Notes under the pieces: generated by a model | The model's database searches: none | The model's input: only the letters and a program-made list of their open reading frames with translations | What the model was told of the DNA's origin: nothing | Program-made: the position numbers and the translations under genes | Assembly (NCBI RefSeq): GCF_016482685.1 | Contig: NZ_JACYHF010000003.1 | Span: forward strand, 496,001-560,000 | Reading direction: 5' to 3' | DNA from: Streptomyces sp. DSM 110735 | Lineage (GTDB): Bacteria > Actinomycetota > Actinomycetes > Streptomycetales > Streptomycetaceae | Length of the DNA stretch: 64,000 nt | Shown here: one piece after another, positions 52,337 to 61,060 of the stretch | Layout: every line of letters starts with the position of its first letter | How positions within the stretch are numbered: the stretch's first letter is position 1

Positions 52337-53080
52337 ATGACGATCACCGCGAACGACCACCGTCCCGGCCGCCGGTCCGACGGCACCCCCGCCGAGACCC
52401 CCGGCACCTACGCCGACCTGGACGGACTCATGGGGCTCATGACGGGCGACGAGAAGCACGGTCCGGCCGCCACCTCCACGCTGGACGTGCTGTGGGTGCT
52501 CTACGACCGGGTGCTGCGCGTCACGCCGGAGCGGCAGGACGACCCCCGGCGGGACCGGTTCCTGCTGAGCAAGGGGCACGGGCCGATGGCGTACTACGCC
52601 GTGCTCGCCGCCAAGGGCTTCGTCCCCGTGGAGTGGCTGCCCGGTTTCGGCGGCTACGACTCGCCGCTCGGCCATCACCCCGACCGGGTGCTGGTGCCGG
52701 GCGCCGAGATCGGCAGCGGCTCGCTCGGGCACGGGCTGCCGATCGGCGTCGGGACCGCGCTCGGGCTGCGCGCGCAGGGGCTGCACGACCCGGCCGTGTG
52801 GGTGCTGATCGGGGACGCCGAGCTGGACGAGGGCAGCAATCACGAGGCGATCGCCTTCGCCGGGCCCGCCGGTCTCGACCGCCTGCACACGGTCGTCGTG
52901 GACAACTCCTCCGCCAGTCACGCGCGGCCCGGCGGGATCGCCGCCCGCTTCGAGGCGGCCGGCTGGTCCGCCGTGACCGTGGACGGGCGGGACCACGACG
53001 CCCTGTACGCCGCCTTCACCACCCCGCACCCCGGCCGCCCCCATGTGGTCGTGGCCCATGTCGAGCCGAAGAACGCCTGA
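52337..53080 (+). CDS. transketolase N-terminal subunit
   Basis: This 247-residue protein is the thiamine-diphosphate-binding half of a split transketolase. Visible are FLLSKGHGPMAYYAVLAAKGF, GSLGHGLPIGVGTALGLRAQG and the TPP motif GDAELDEGSNHEA. The ATG at 52337 has no obvious ribosome site. The C-terminal half follows 41 bp later. Two-gene transketolases of this kind often serve a specialised rather than the central pentose phosphate pathway; the substrate is unknown. Confidence 0.9.
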   Translation: MTITANDHRPGRRSDGTPAETPGTYADLDGLMGLMTGDEKHGPAATSTLDVLWVLYDRVLRVTPERQDDPRRDRFLLSKGHGPMAYYAVLAAKGFVPVEWLPGFGGYDSPLGHHPDRVLVPGAEIGSGSLGHGLPIGVGTALGLRAQGLHDPAVWVLIGDAELDEGSNHEAIAFAGPAGLDRLHTVVVDNSSASHARPGGIAARFEAAGWSAVTVDGRDHDALYAAFTTPHPGRPHVVVAHVEPKNA

Positions 53081-53121
53081 TCTCCCTGATCTTGTGCTCA
53101 CCAGTGGAAAGGCCCATCCCC

Positions 53122-54030
53122 ATGGAAACCATGCGTGACCGGTTCGCCCCCGTCGCCTCCCGGTTGCTGGAGGAGGACCCGCGTGTCGCGGTCCTGCTCG
53201 CGGAGATCGGCAAGGACGGCTTCTCCGAGGCGCTGCGCGCCCACCCCGACCGGGTGATCAACGTCGGCATCCGCGAACAGCTCCTGATCGGCGCCGCCGC
53301 CGGACTCGCGCTCACCGGACTCCGCCCGATCGTGCACACCTTCGCCAGCTTCCTCGTGGAGCGGCCCTTCGAACAGGTCAAGCTGGACCTGGGCCACCAG
53401 GACACCGGGGCGGTGCTGGTCAGCGCGGCCGCCTCCTTCGACTGGCCGACGGGAGGCGTCACCCACATGGCGCCCGGCGACATCGCCCTCCTCGACACCC
53501 TGGACGGCTGGACCCTGCATGTGCCCGGTCACCCCGACGAGGCGGAGACCCTGCTGCGGCACGCCGTCGCCGCCGGGGACGACAAGGTCTACGTCCGCCT
53601 CTCCCTCCAGGCCAACCGTGACCCGCTGACCGTCGACGGGGAGCACTTCCTCACGGTGCGCGAGGGGCGCGCCGGGGTCGTCCTCGCGGTGGGCCCGGTG
53701 CTGGACGCCGTTCTCGCCGCGACGAAGGGGCTGGACGTGACCGTGCTCTACGCCACGACGGTACGACCCTTCGACGCGGCCGGACTGCGCCGCGCCACCG
53801 AGGCTGCCCGTCCCGACGTGGTCCTCGTGGAGCCGTACCTCGCCGGGACCTCGACGGCGGCTGTCAGCGAGGCACTGTCCGACGTACCGCACCGGGTGCT
53901 CGGTCTCGGTGTGGCCCGCCGCGAGCTGCGCCGGTACGGCACGATCGAGGAGCACGTGGCCGCGCACGGGCTGGACGCGGGGAGCCTGCGGGAGCGGATC
54001 GGAGCCTTCCTGGCGCCCGCCCGGGTGTGA
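53122..54030 (+). CDS. transketolase C-terminal subunit
   Basis: This 302-residue partner of the preceding gene has the pyrimidine-binding domain (DGFSEALRAHPDRVINVGIREQLLIGAAAGLALTG, with the conserved Glu in REQ), THMAPGDIALL and the transketolase C-terminal domain (VTVLYATTVRPFDAAGL). The ATG at 53122 has GGAAAGG about 9 bases upstream. Together the two subunits equal one transketolase of about 550 residues. Confidence 0.9.
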   Translation: METMRDRFAPVASRLLEEDPRVAVLLAEIGKDGFSEALRAHPDRVINVGIREQLLIGAAAGLALTGLRPIVHTFASFLVERPFEQVKLDLGHQDTGAVLVSAAASFDWPTGGVTHMAPGDIALLDTLDGWTLHVPGHPDEAETLLRHAVAAGDDKVYVRLSLQANRDPLTVDGEHFLTVREGRAGVVLAVGPVLDAVLAATKGLDVTVLYATTVRPFDAAGLRRATEAARPDVVLVEPYLAGTSTAAVSEALSDVPHRVLGLGVARRELRRYGTIEEHVAAHGLDAGSLRERIGAFLAPARV

Positions 54031-54052
54031 GGAGCGGCGCCGAGCGGTGTGG

Positions 54053-54412
54053 TCAGCCCGCTTCGGGCGTTCCCAGTTCCGGGTGAGCCTCCAGCAGCCG
54101 GGGCGGAGCCGCCTGGCGCCAGGAGTCGGTGAGGATGGCGCGCAGCTCCGCCTCGTCGTCCAGCGCGGCTATGCGCGCCCGCACCCAGGCGAACTGGGCT
54201 TCGTGACCGGCGATCCAGAACTTCTCCGGCTCGGCCAGGACCAGTTCGTCGCGCTCCTCCTTGGGGCAGCGCACGGCGAGGGAGGTCTCCTCCTCGGGCA
54301 GCGTGGCGAACATCTTCCCGGCCACCCGGAAGGTCGGCATGCTCCAGGCGGTCTTCTCCGTCACCTCCGGCAGGGACAGGGCGATCCGGCGTACGTCTTC
54401 TGCGTCCGTCAT
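54053..54412 (-). CDS. MmcQ/YjbR-family DNA-binding-fold protein
   Basis: This 119-residue protein matches the YjbR/MmcQ family: VRRIALSLPEVTEKTAWSMPTFRVAGKMFATL, then LAVRCPKEERDELVLAEPEKFWIAG and WVRARIAAL. The fold resembles DNA-binding domains but function is unproven. The ATG at 54412 fits the family start. A GTG at 54436 would add eight residues. It is convergent with the transketolase and 30 bp from the GNAT gene on the same strand. Confidence 0.85.
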   Translation of the reverse strand: MTDAEDVRRIALSLPEVTEKTAWSMPTFRVAGKMFATLPEEETSLAVRCPKEERDELVLAEPEKFWIAGHEAQFAWVRARIAALDDEAELRAILTDSWRQAAPPRLLEAHPELGTPEAG

Positions 54413-54442
54413 GCCACGCACGGTAACCCCTGCCACTGACAG

Positions 54443-55015
54443 TCATCCCGGGAGCGGATCGAGCCGCTTGTAGTACAGGGTCGTGGGGCGCGGGGTGCCG
54501 ACCGTGTTCGTGGCGTAGTCCGGGATGGTGCCGACCCGGGTCCAGCCCGCCGTGTCGTACAGCCGCTCGGCGGGGCTGCCGGTCTCGGTGTCGAGGTGGA
54601 GGAGGGTGATCCCGCTGGTCGCGGCGGCGTGTTCGGCGGTGGTGAGGAGGCTGCGGGCCAGTCCCTGGCCGCGTGCGGAGGGGTGCACCATGAGCTTGAC
54701 GACCTCGGCGCGGTGGCGGCCGTTGGGGAGGGTGGAGAAGGCGAGACCGATGGTGCCGACCACGCGGCCGAAACCCGCATCCTCCGCGCGGGCGTCGGCG
54801 TCCGTACGGCCGCCGCCATCCACCGCCACCCACACCGCCAGCTCTCCTCGCGCCACCCCGTCCGCCCGCTCGCGCCACCAGGCCGTCGCCCGGGACCGGT
54901 CCAGCGGCGCGAGGAAGCCGACCGAGGCACCGGCGGCGACCGTGTCCGTGAGGAGGTGCGCCAACTCGGCGGCGCCGTCCCGCACTTGGGATGCGTCCCA
55001 GCGCAGCACGTTCAT
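54443..55015 (-). CDS. GNAT-family N-acetyltransferase
   Basis: This 190-residue GNAT enzyme has the acetyl-CoA motif KLMVHPSARGQGLARSLLTTAEHAA and the following ITLLHLDTETGSPAERLYDTAGWTRVGTIPDYA. It probably acetylates an amine or amino group of a small molecule. Its ATG overlaps the stop of the XRE-cupin gene as ATGA, so translation is coupled, and the regulator may control it. Confidence 0.9.
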   Translation of the reverse strand: MNVLRWDASQVRDGAAELAHLLTDTVAAGASVGFLAPLDRSRATAWWRERADGVARGELAVWVAVDGGGRTDADARAEDAGFGRVVGTIGLAFSTLPNGRHRAEVVKLMVHPSARGQGLARSLLTTAEHAAATSGITLLHLDTETGSPAERLYDTAGWTRVGTIPDYATNTVGTPRPTTLYYKRLDPLPG

Positions 55016-55581
55016 GGCCGTACCACCGCCAGTACATAGCGAACCTCGTCGGATCCGGCGCAGCGGAACCTCGTCGGGCCGAAGACGCGCATCCGCAGGC
55101 AGTCGCCGGTGCCGAGGTGGTGCTCGGTGCCGTCGTCCGTCACGTCGAGCGCGCCGGACAGGACCCACAGGTGTTGTTCAAGACCCGGCACGGGCGGGCG
55201 GTCGTAGGCGATGTCGGCGCCGGGCGAGAGCCTGCCCTCGACCAGTTCGCCGCGCAGGGCCGGGTGCGGCGGGGACACGGCACGCCGGACGAAGCCCGAA
55301 GTGTGGTCGGCCCACACCTGCTGCCCCTCGGCGCGGACCACCGCGTCCGGTGCGGTCTCGACCTCGCTGAGCAGTTGGGACATCGTGCGGCCGTAGACGT
55401 GGCAGAGGCGGTTGAGGACGGCGGCGGTGGCGCTGGTCTCGGCGCGCTCGGTCCGCGAGAGCGTGGAGCGGCTGACCCCGCTGCGCTCGGCCAACTCGTC
55501 CAGGGACCAGCCGTGTTGGGTGCGCAGCGCGGACAGCCGGGCGCCGAGGCGGGCGTCGACGGGGTCGGGGTCGTGCCTCAT
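55012..55581 (-). CDS. XRE-family regulator with C-terminal cupin domain
   Basis: This 189-residue protein has an XRE HTH (LGARLSALRTQHGWSLDELAERSGVSRSTLSRTERAE, from about residue 12) and a cupin domain (GLEQHLWVLSGALDVTDDGTEHHLGTGDCLRM). Proteins of this architecture regulate amine, polyamine or amino acid metabolism. I chose the ATG at 55581; an ATG at 55611 lies inside the inverted repeat TGTCTCATATC/GATGTGAGACA and is less likely. Translation is coupled to the GNAT gene. Confidence 0.85.
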   Translation of the reverse strand: MRHDPDPVDARLGARLSALRTQHGWSLDELAERSGVSRSTLSRTERAETSATAAVLNRLCHVYGRTMSQLLSEVETAPDAVVRAEGQQVWADHTSGFVRRAVSPPHPALRGELVEGRLSPGADIAYDRPPVPGLEQHLWVLSGALDVTDDGTEHHLGTGDCLRMRVFGPTRFRCAGSDEVRYVLAVVRP

Positions 55582-55603
55582 GCCCGGTTGTCCCCTGTCC
55601 GGT

Positions 55604-55640
55604 TGTCTCATATCCGGGACGCTATCCCTGATGTGAGACA
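55604..55640. promoter_or_regulatory. inverted repeat upstream of the XRE-cupin gene
   Basis: TGTCTCATATC (55604-55614) and GATGTGAGACA (55630-55640) form an 11-bp inverted repeat with one mismatch and a 15-base spacer. The centre is about 40 bp before the XRE-cupin start, the expected place for an autoregulatory operator. Confidence 0.6.
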
Positions 55641-55657
55641 GGGGTGTTAAGGGCGCG

Positions 55658-56575
55658 TCACGCGGTCGAGTCCGCGGCTCGTGCCGCGCAGCCCAGGGCG
55701 TCGAGGACCGGGCGGATCAGGGGGTGGTCCTCGGCGCCGCGTCGTACGGCGGCGAAGACGCGGCGGGTGGGGGCGACGCCGTCCACGGGGCGTACGACCA
55801 CACCAGTGAGGTCCATGCCGCGCAGCGCCGAGCGGGGTACGAGCGCGACGCCCGCGTCCGCCGAGGCCAGGGCGACGACGGCGCGGAAGTCGTCGGAGGA
55901 GTGCTCCAGACGGGGCTGGAATCCGGCGCTCTCGCAGGCGAGGACGACCACGTCGTGGCAGGGGTTGCCGGGGTACGGGCCGATCCAGGGGTCCTTGGCG
56001 AGGTCCGCGAGGGGGATGACGGGGGCGTCCGCGAGGCGGTGCGCGACGGGTACGACCGCGTCGAACGGCTCGGCGTACAGCGGGACATGGGTGAGGCGCG
56101 GGTCGTCGGCGGGCGGCGCGCCCCGGTACTCGACCGTCACCGCGACGTCCACCTGCCGGTCGAGGAGCATCCGCAGGCTCTCGTCACCCTCGGCGTCCTG
56201 GACGCGGATGCCGATACCGGGTGCGGAGCGGGCGAGCCGGGTCACGGCGGGCGCCACGACCCCGGCGATGCCGGTCGCGAACGCCGCCAGGGTGACGGTG
56301 CCCGCCTCCCCCTTGCCGTAGGCGGCCAGCTCGGCCTCGGCGCGTTCCAACTGGGCGAGGACGAGATTGGTGTGGCCGAGCAGGATCTCCCCTGCCGGGG
56401 TGAGCCGTACGCCCTTCGCGGACCGGTCCACCAAGCGGTGACCGGTCTCCTGCTCCAGCGCGGTGAGCTGCTGGGAGACGGCGGAGGGGGTCAGATAGAG
56501 CGCGGCGGCGGCCGCCGTGACCGTCCGGTGGTCGGCGACCGCACGGAGGATGTGGAGCCGCCGAGCCTCGATCAT
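55658..56575 (-). CDS. LysR-family transcription regulator (near tdh-kbl)
   Basis: This 305-residue LysR protein has the HTH MIEARRLHILRAVADHRTVTAAAAALYLTPSAVSQQLTALEQETGHRLVDR and a ligand domain with GTVTLAAFATGIAGVVAPAV. The ATG at 56575 lies at the usual start of the family HTH; its ribosome site is weak, and ATG codons at 56584 and upstream are alternatives. It sits just downstream of kbl on the same strand and beyond a terminator hairpin. A role in the threonine operon is a guess. Confidence 0.85.
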   Translation of the reverse strand: MIEARRLHILRAVADHRTVTAAAAALYLTPSAVSQQLTALEQETGHRLVDRSAKGVRLTPAGEILLGHTNLVLAQLERAEAELAAYGKGEAGTVTLAAFATGIAGVVAPAVTRLARSAPGIGIRVQDAEGDESLRMLLDRQVDVAVTVEYRGAPPADDPRLTHVPLYAEPFDAVVPVAHRLADAPVIPLADLAKDPWIGPYPGNPCHDVVVLACESAGFQPRLEHSSDDFRAVVALASADAGVALVPRSALRGMDLTGVVVRPVDGVAPTRRVFAAVRRGAEDHPLIRPVLDALGCAARAADSTA

Positions 56576-56710
56576 GAGGACCATTATCGCAAGGGACCGC
56601 ATGTTTTCGGCCGCGCCTCGGGATGGGACCGGGGTGGACCCGGGGCGGGACCACAGGGCGGGACCACATGTGCCCGGCCAACAGGTCCGCACGACATCCC
56701 CTGTGCGGAC

Positions 56711-56755
56711 AAGACATGTGGCCGCCCCCTACAGCTCGGGGCGGCCACCTGTCTT
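56711..56755. terminator. long hairpin terminator after kbl
   Basis: GTGGCCGCCCC (56718-56728) pairs with GGGGCGGCCAC (56738-56748) around a 9-base loop. The stem extends outward as AAGACA/TGTCTT with one mismatch. It lies 32 bp after the kbl stop on the minus strand. Confidence 0.8.
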
Positions 56756-56786
56756 CAGGCGTGTGCTTCGGCCTTCGGCCGTCGGA

Positions 56787-57986
56787 TCAGCCCTGCAGCG
56801 CGGCGCGGGCCGCGACGAAGGCGTCCACCGCGCGGTTGACGTCCTCCGTGGAGTGCGCGGCCGAGAGCTGGACGCGGATGCGGGCCTGGCCCTGCGGGAC
56901 GACCGGGTAGGAGAAGCCGATCACGTAAACGCCGCGCTCCAGGAGCAGCTCGGCCATGCGGCCCGCCTCTGAGGCGTCACCGATCATGACGGGCGCGATG
57001 GCGTGGTCGCCGGGGAGGATGTCGAAGCCCTCCTCGGTCATGCGGCTGCGGAACAGGGCGGTGTTCTCGGCCAGGCGGACGCGCAGGTCGTCGGCGGACT
57101 CCAGCAGGTCGAGGACCTTCAGGGAGGCGGCGGCGATGACCGGGGCGAGGGTGTTGGAGAACAGGTAGGGGCGCGAGCGCTGGCGCAGCAGGGCGACGAT
57201 CTCGGCGCGGGCGGCGACGTAGCCGCCGGAGGCGCCGCCGAGGGCCTTGCCGAGGGTGCCGGTGATGATGTCGACGCGGTCCATGACGCCGTGCAGCTCG
57301 GGGGTGCCGCGGCCGGTGGGGCCGACGAAGCCGACGGCGTGCGAGTCGTCGACCATGACCATCGCGTCGTAGCGGTCGGCGAGGTCGCAGATCTCGGCGA
57401 GCGGGGCGACGTAGCCGTCCATGGAGAAGACGCCGTCGGTGACGATGAGCTTGCGCCGCGCGCCGCCCGCCGTCGCCTCCTTGAGCTGGGTCTCCAGGTC
57501 CGCGAGGTCGCGGTTGGCGTAACGGAAGCGGCGGGCCTTGGACAGGCGGATGCCGTCGATGATGGAGGCGTGGTTGAGGGCGTCGGAGATCACCGCGTCC
57601 TCGGCGCCGAGCAGGGTCTCGAAGACACCGCCGTTGGCGTCGAAGCAGGAGGAGTAGAGGATCGTGTCCTCCTGGCCGAGGAACGCCGACAGGCGCGCCT
57701 CCAGCTCCTTGTGGACCTCCTGGGTGCCGCAGATGAAGCGGACGGAGGCCATGCCGTAGCCCCAGCGGTCCAGCGCCTCGTGGGCGGCGGCGACCACGTC
57801 GGGGTGGTCGGCGAGGCCGAGGTAGTTGTTGGCGCAGAAGTTGAGGACCTCGCCGGGGCGGCCGCCGGCGGTGACGGCGACGGTCGCGGACTGCGGGGTG
57901 CCGATGACGCGCTCGGGCTTGTGCAGACCGGCGGCGCGGATCTCGTCGAGGGTGGCGCGCAGGTCGTCGCGCACGGAGTCGAACAT
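56787..57986 (-). CDS. kbl: 2-amino-3-ketobutyrate CoA ligase (glycine C-acetyltransferase)
   Basis: This 399-residue PLP enzyme splits 2-amino-3-ketobutyrate with CoA to glycine and acetyl-CoA. Motifs: [16 protein letters not shown] near residue 48, [14 protein letters not shown], the Asp-His segment [17 protein letters not shown] near 208, and the PLP-Lys in [15 protein letters not shown] near 240. AGGAG precedes the ATG at 57986. It is second in the tdh-kbl operon; tdh ends 65 bp upstream. Confidence 0.95.
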   Translation of the reverse strand: MFDSVRDDLRATLDEIRAAGLHKPERVIGTPQSATVAVTAGGRPGEVLNFCANNYLGLADHPDVVAAAHEALDRWGYGMASVRFICGTQEVHKELEARLSAFLGQEDTILYSSCFDANGGVFETLLGAEDAVISDALNHASIIDGIRLSKARRFRYANRDLADLETQLKEATAGGARRKLIVTDGVFSMDGYVAPLAEICDLADRYDAMVMVDDSHAVGFVGPTGRGTPELHGVMDRVDIITGTLGKALGGASGGYVAARAEIVALLRQRSRPYLFSNTLAPVIAAASLKVLDLLESADDLRVRLAENTALFRSRMTEEGFDILPGDHAIAPVMIGDASEAGRMAELLLERGVYVIGFSYPVVPQGQARIRVQLSAAHSTEDVNRAVDAFVAARAALQG

Positions 57987-58051
57987 GGGGTGGGCTCCTC
58001 TGAAGGTGCTGACGGGTGTAGGGGGTGTCGCGGTCCCCGCCGGGTGCGGGG

Positions 58052-59080
58052 TTACGCGGTCCAGTCGAGGATGACCTTGCCGCCGGTGCCGCTCGCCGCG
58101 TCCTCGAAGGCGGCGTCGAAGTCACGGTAGTCGTACCGGCCGGTGATCACGGGCGTGAGGTCGAGACCGCCTTCGAGCAGCACCGACATCGCGTACCAGG
58201 TCTCGAACATCTCCCGGCCGTAGATGCCCTTGAGGGTGATCATCGAGGTGACGATCCTGGCCCAGTCCACCGGGAACTCCTGCGACGGCAGGCCGAGCAT
58301 GGCGATCCGGCCGCCGTTGGTCATGTTGGCGATCATGTCCTGCAGTGCCTCGGCGCGGCCGGACATCTCCAGGCCGATGTCGAAGCCCTCGCGCAGACCC
58401 AGCTCGCGCTGTCCGTCCGCGATGGTGGAGTGCGAGACGTTGAGGGCGAGGCTCGCGCCGATCTTGCGGGCCAGCGCGAGGCGCTCCTCGCTGACGTCGG
58501 TGACGACGACGTTGCGGGCACCGGCGTGCCGGGCGACGGCGGCGGCCATCAGACCGATCGGGCCCGCGCCGGTGATCAGCACGTCCTCGCCGACCAGCGG
58601 GAAGGAAAGCGCCGTGTGCACGGCGTTGCCGAACGGGTCGAAGATGGCGGCCACATCGAGATCGACCGGAACACGGTGCACCCACACATTGGTGGCGGGC
58701 AGCACCACATATTCCGCGAACGCGCCGTCGCGCCCCACACCAAGGCCGATGGTGGCCCGGCACAGGTGGCGGCGCCCTGCCAGACAGTTGCGGCACTTGC
58801 CGCACACCAGGTGACCCTCGCCGCTGACCCGGTCACCGACGCTGATCTCGGTGACGTCGCGGCCGAGTTCCGCGACCTCGCCGACGAACTCGTGGCCGAG
58901 CACGAGCGGGGTGCGCACAGCCTGCTGCGCCCAGCCGTCCCAGTTCCGGATGTGCAGGTCGGTGCCGCAGATACCGGTCCGCATGACCTTGATCAGTACG
59001 TCACCGGGGCCCACGGTGGGCTCGGGCACGTCCGTGAGCCAGAGCCCGGGCTCCGCCTTGTCCTTGACCAGCGCCTTCAA
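58052..59080 (-). CDS. tdh: L-threonine 3-dehydrogenase
   Basis: This 342-residue zinc-dependent MDR enzyme oxidises L-threonine with NAD to 2-amino-3-ketobutyrate. Zinc-site motifs: [17 protein letters not shown] near residue 37, GHEFVGEV near 60, and structural cysteines in [14 protein letters not shown]. The [17 protein letters not shown] segment reads [15 protein letters not shown] and the Rossmann motif is [15 protein letters not shown]. The start is a TTG (59078-59080): AGGAG lies 8 bases upstream and [15 protein letters not shown] follows, matching the family. The first base pairs of the longer frame are not conserved. It leads the tdh-kbl operon. Confidence 0.95.
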   Translation of the reverse strand: MKALVKDKAEPGLWLTDVPEPTVGPGDVLIKVMRTGICGTDLHIRNWDGWAQQAVRTPLVLGHEFVGEVAELGRDVTEISVGDRVSGEGHLVCGKCRNCLAGRRHLCRATIGLGVGRDGAFAEYVVLPATNVWVHRVPVDLDVAAIFDPFGNAVHTALSFPLVGEDVLITGAGPIGLMAAAVARHAGARNVVVTDVSEERLALARKIGASLALNVSHSTIADGQRELGLREGFDIGLEMSGRAEALQDMIANMTNGGRIAMLGLPSQEFPVDWARIVTSMITLKGIYGREMFETWYAMSVLLEGGLDLTPVITGRYDYRDFDAAFEDAASGTGGKVILDWTA

Positions 59081-59405
59081 CGCTACGGCTCCTGAGGGTG
59101 AGGCCCGGCCACGCGGGCACACCGAAAGGGGCCGCACCGGGTCGGAGAGGTGGAATCACCCTGCAATCTGCCGTATGCGCGGGTCCGGGTCCATCGAGCT
59201 TTTCTTAACCGGAGCCTCAGCTCCGCTTCACGCCTTGCGGGGACTGGGCTCCGGGGCGGACGAGGGGTTTCTATGACCGGTTTGGGCGCGACTCGTTCGG
59301 AGCAGCGGTGGGCTTGCCGGGGCGGGGTGCCGCCGGTTCGGGCGGGGTGCCGGTGCCGTTGCCGGTGTGCTGTCGGGGCGGGGCGGGGCGTGCCGTGCCG
59401 TTCGT
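59081..59405. other. 325-bp gap holding the tdh leader
   Basis: The left end holds the AGGAG ribosome site of tdh and, further right, an AT-richer stretch (CTTTTCTTAAC at about 59201) that may belong to its promoter. I see no gene in the rest. Near 59300-59400 the sequence is made of short GGGGCGGG-like blocks. Confidence 0.5.
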
Positions 59406-59981
59406 TCAGAGGGGCAGGCCGTCGGTGGCGGACCGTTCGATGCGGCCGGTGAGTTCGACGGCGAGGGCCTTGATGGTGTCCAGGCCCGACTGGCCCCAGG
59501 AGCGGGGGGATGTGTCCGCCGCGCACACGGTGCCCAGCACCATGCCGGAGCTGTCGATGAGGGGGGCGCCGAGGTAGGAGCGGATGCCGAGGTCGTCCAC
59601 GACGGGGTTCCCGGCGAAGCGCGGATAGTCGCGCACGTCCTCCAGCACGAGCGCCTTGCGGCGGACCACCACATGGGGGCAGAAGCCGTGTTCGCGGGGG
59701 AGCACCCGGCCGACCTCGGGCCTGGTGCCGTCCTCTCGGACGAGGGGCGCCACGGCGGGACTGCTCAGCCCGGCGAAGAACTGATGCTCCTCGCCGACGA
59801 AGTTGACCATGGCGTACGGCGCGCCGGTGAGCAGGGCGAGGTGGTCCGCGTAGACGTCGAGCGCGGGTTCGGGGCGTTCCCCGAGACCCATGCGGCGCAG
59901 CTTGGCCGTCCGGGCGGGCGCCTCCTTGTCCTCCGGGGTGAGCAGCAGGCCACGGACACGGCGGGCCGGCTCGTACATCAT
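59406..59981 (-). CDS. GAF-domain protein of the conservon
   Basis: This 191-residue protein has a single GAF domain: LALLTGAPYAMVNFVGEEHQFFAGL near residue 48, the signature FCPHVVVRRKALVLEDVRDYPRFAGNPVV near 98, and YLGAPLIDSSGMVLGTVCAAD. The Cys in GFCPH lies where cofactor- or redox-sensing GAFs carry one. It follows cvnD in the same direction with a 128-bp gap holding the CACATG repeats. Conservons often end with an accessory sensor or a cytochrome P450. Confidence 0.85.
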   Translation of the reverse strand: MMYEPARRVRGLLLTPEDKEAPARTAKLRRMGLGERPEPALDVYADHLALLTGAPYAMVNFVGEEHQFFAGLSSPAVAPLVREDGTRPEVGRVLPREHGFCPHVVVRRKALVLEDVRDYPRFAGNPVVDDLGIRSYLGAPLIDSSGMVLGTVCAADTSPRSWGQSGLDTIKALAVELTGRIERSATDGLPL

Positions 59982-60042
59982 GACCGGGCTCCGTGGCGGT
60001 GGGCGTACCTCATGGGGCGACTCCAGGGCTGTGTGCGGTGGT

Positions 60043-60122
60043 CACATGTGGGCGAGTCATATGTGGGCGGCGGGGCGGCGCATATGTGGGCTGGATACAT
60101 GTGTGGCGGTCACATGTGGGCG
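60043..60122. repeat. five copies of a CAYATGTGGGC-type repeat
   Basis: CACATGTGGGCG (60043), CATATGTGGGCG (60058), CATATGTGGGC (60081), a variant TACATGTGTGGCG (60096) and CACATGTGGGCG (60111) occur in 80 bp. Most of the array is between cvnD and the GAF gene; the last copy encodes the His-Met end of cvnD. Related units encode the His-Met tail of the conservon kinase. Confidence 0.7.
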
Positions 60123-60709
60123 CTGTGGCGTGGCGCGGGCGCGGGGGTGTGGGCGATGAGATGGCGTACGAGGGTGAGCAGGGTCTGTACGCCGGAGCTG
60201 GAGATACGGGCGTCGCACGGCACCACCGGTGTCCCGGGACCGAGGTCGAGAGCCGCGCGCACCTCGTCGGGGTCGTAGCGGAAGGCTCCGTCGAACTCGT
60301 TGACGGCGATGATGAAGCCCAGTCCGCGTTCCTCGAAGAAGTCCACGGCGGCGAAGCACTCCTCCAGGCGGCGGGTGTCGGCGAGGACGACCGCGCCGAG
60401 CGCGCCCTCACAGAGCTCGTCCCACATGAACCAGAACCGCTCCTGCCCGGGCGTGCCGAACAGGTACAGCACGTGCTCCGGATCGAGGGTGATCCGCCCG
60501 AAGTCCATGGCGACGGTCGTCTCGACCTTGTTCTCGACGCCGTCGAGGTTGTCGGTGGCCGCGCCGACCGTGGTCAGCAGCTCCTCCGTGCTGAGCGGCG
60601 CGATCTCGCTGACCGCTCCCACGAAGGTGGTCTTGCCGACCCCGAACCCGCCCGCCACCAGGATCTTGAGCGCGGTGGGGAAAGGGTCAGAGCTGTCGTC
60701 GTAGTCCAT
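60110..60709 (-). CDS. cvnD: conservon GTPase (CvnD)
   Basis: This 199-residue small GTPase has the P-loop GGFGVGKTTF near residue 19, the G3 motif LFGTPGQERFWFMWDEL near 83 and the G4-like NEFDG near 138. In conservons the GTPase works with the roadblock and DUF742 proteins below the sensor kinase at the membrane. It overlaps cvnC by 23 bp. It ends in RHSAHM, part of a CACATGTGGGC repeat that continues into the downstream gap. Confidence 0.93.
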   Translation of the reverse strand: MDYDDSSDPFPTALKILVAGGFGVGKTTFVGAVSEIAPLSTEELLTTVGAATDNLDGVENKVETTVAMDFGRITLDPEHVLYLFGTPGQERFWFMWDELCEGALGAVVLADTRRLEECFAAVDFFEERGLGFIIAVNEFDGAFRYDPDEVRAALDLGPGTPVVPCDARISSSGVQTLLTLVRHLIAHTPAPAPRHSAHM

Positions 60710-61058
60710 CGAGCACTGCCTCCAGCAGAGACCGGTCAGTGGGGTTGTGGTGGAAGGCGGGGGGCTTGGTGGTGAGCGCCCCGCAGTCGACGAGGTCCGA
60801 GAGCAGCACCTTGGTGACGGCGGCGGGGAGTCTCAGGTGCGCGGCGACCTCGGCGACCGTGAGGGGTCCGCGGCACAGGTCGATCGCCTGGGCGTACTCG
60901 GGACCGAGGTAGCCGAGCGGGGCGACGCCGGTGGCCCTCACCTGGGAGATGAGGTCCAGGGCGACGGTCGGTTCGGTGCGGCCGTTGCTGACGGTGAACG
61001 GTCTGACCAGTCGCCCGGCCGCGTCGTCCAGCCAGGGCCCGTCGCCGGCCGTCGTCAC
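60687..61058 (-). CDS. cvnC: DUF742 conservon protein (CvnC)
   Basis: This 123-residue protein has the DUF742 pattern: LVRPFTVSNGRTEPTVALDLISQVRATG, YAQAIDLCRGPLTVAEVAAHLRLPAAVTKVLLSDLVDCGAL, and a C-terminal LLEAVLDGLRRQL. It likely bridges the kinase and GTPase complexes. The GTG at 61058 is 2 bp after the cvnB stop, with GAGG in place. It overlaps cvnD. Confidence 0.9.
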   Translation of the reverse strand: MTTAGDGPWLDDAAGRLVRPFTVSNGRTEPTVALDLISQVRATGVAPLGYLGPEYAQAIDLCRGPLTVAEVAAHLRLPAAVTKVLLSDLVDCGALTTKPPAFHHNPTDRSLLEAVLDGLRRQL

Positions 61059-61060
61059 GC

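Noticed and set aside
59228..59405. Small minus-strand and plus-strand frames in the tdh-GAF gap
   Set aside because: Pro/Arg/Gly-rich composition, no start signals and no family motifs.
60043..60122. CRISPR-like array suggested by repeated CACATGTGGGC units
   Set aside because: Units are 11-12 bp with irregular spacing of about 3 to 15 bp, no unique spacers and no cas genes.
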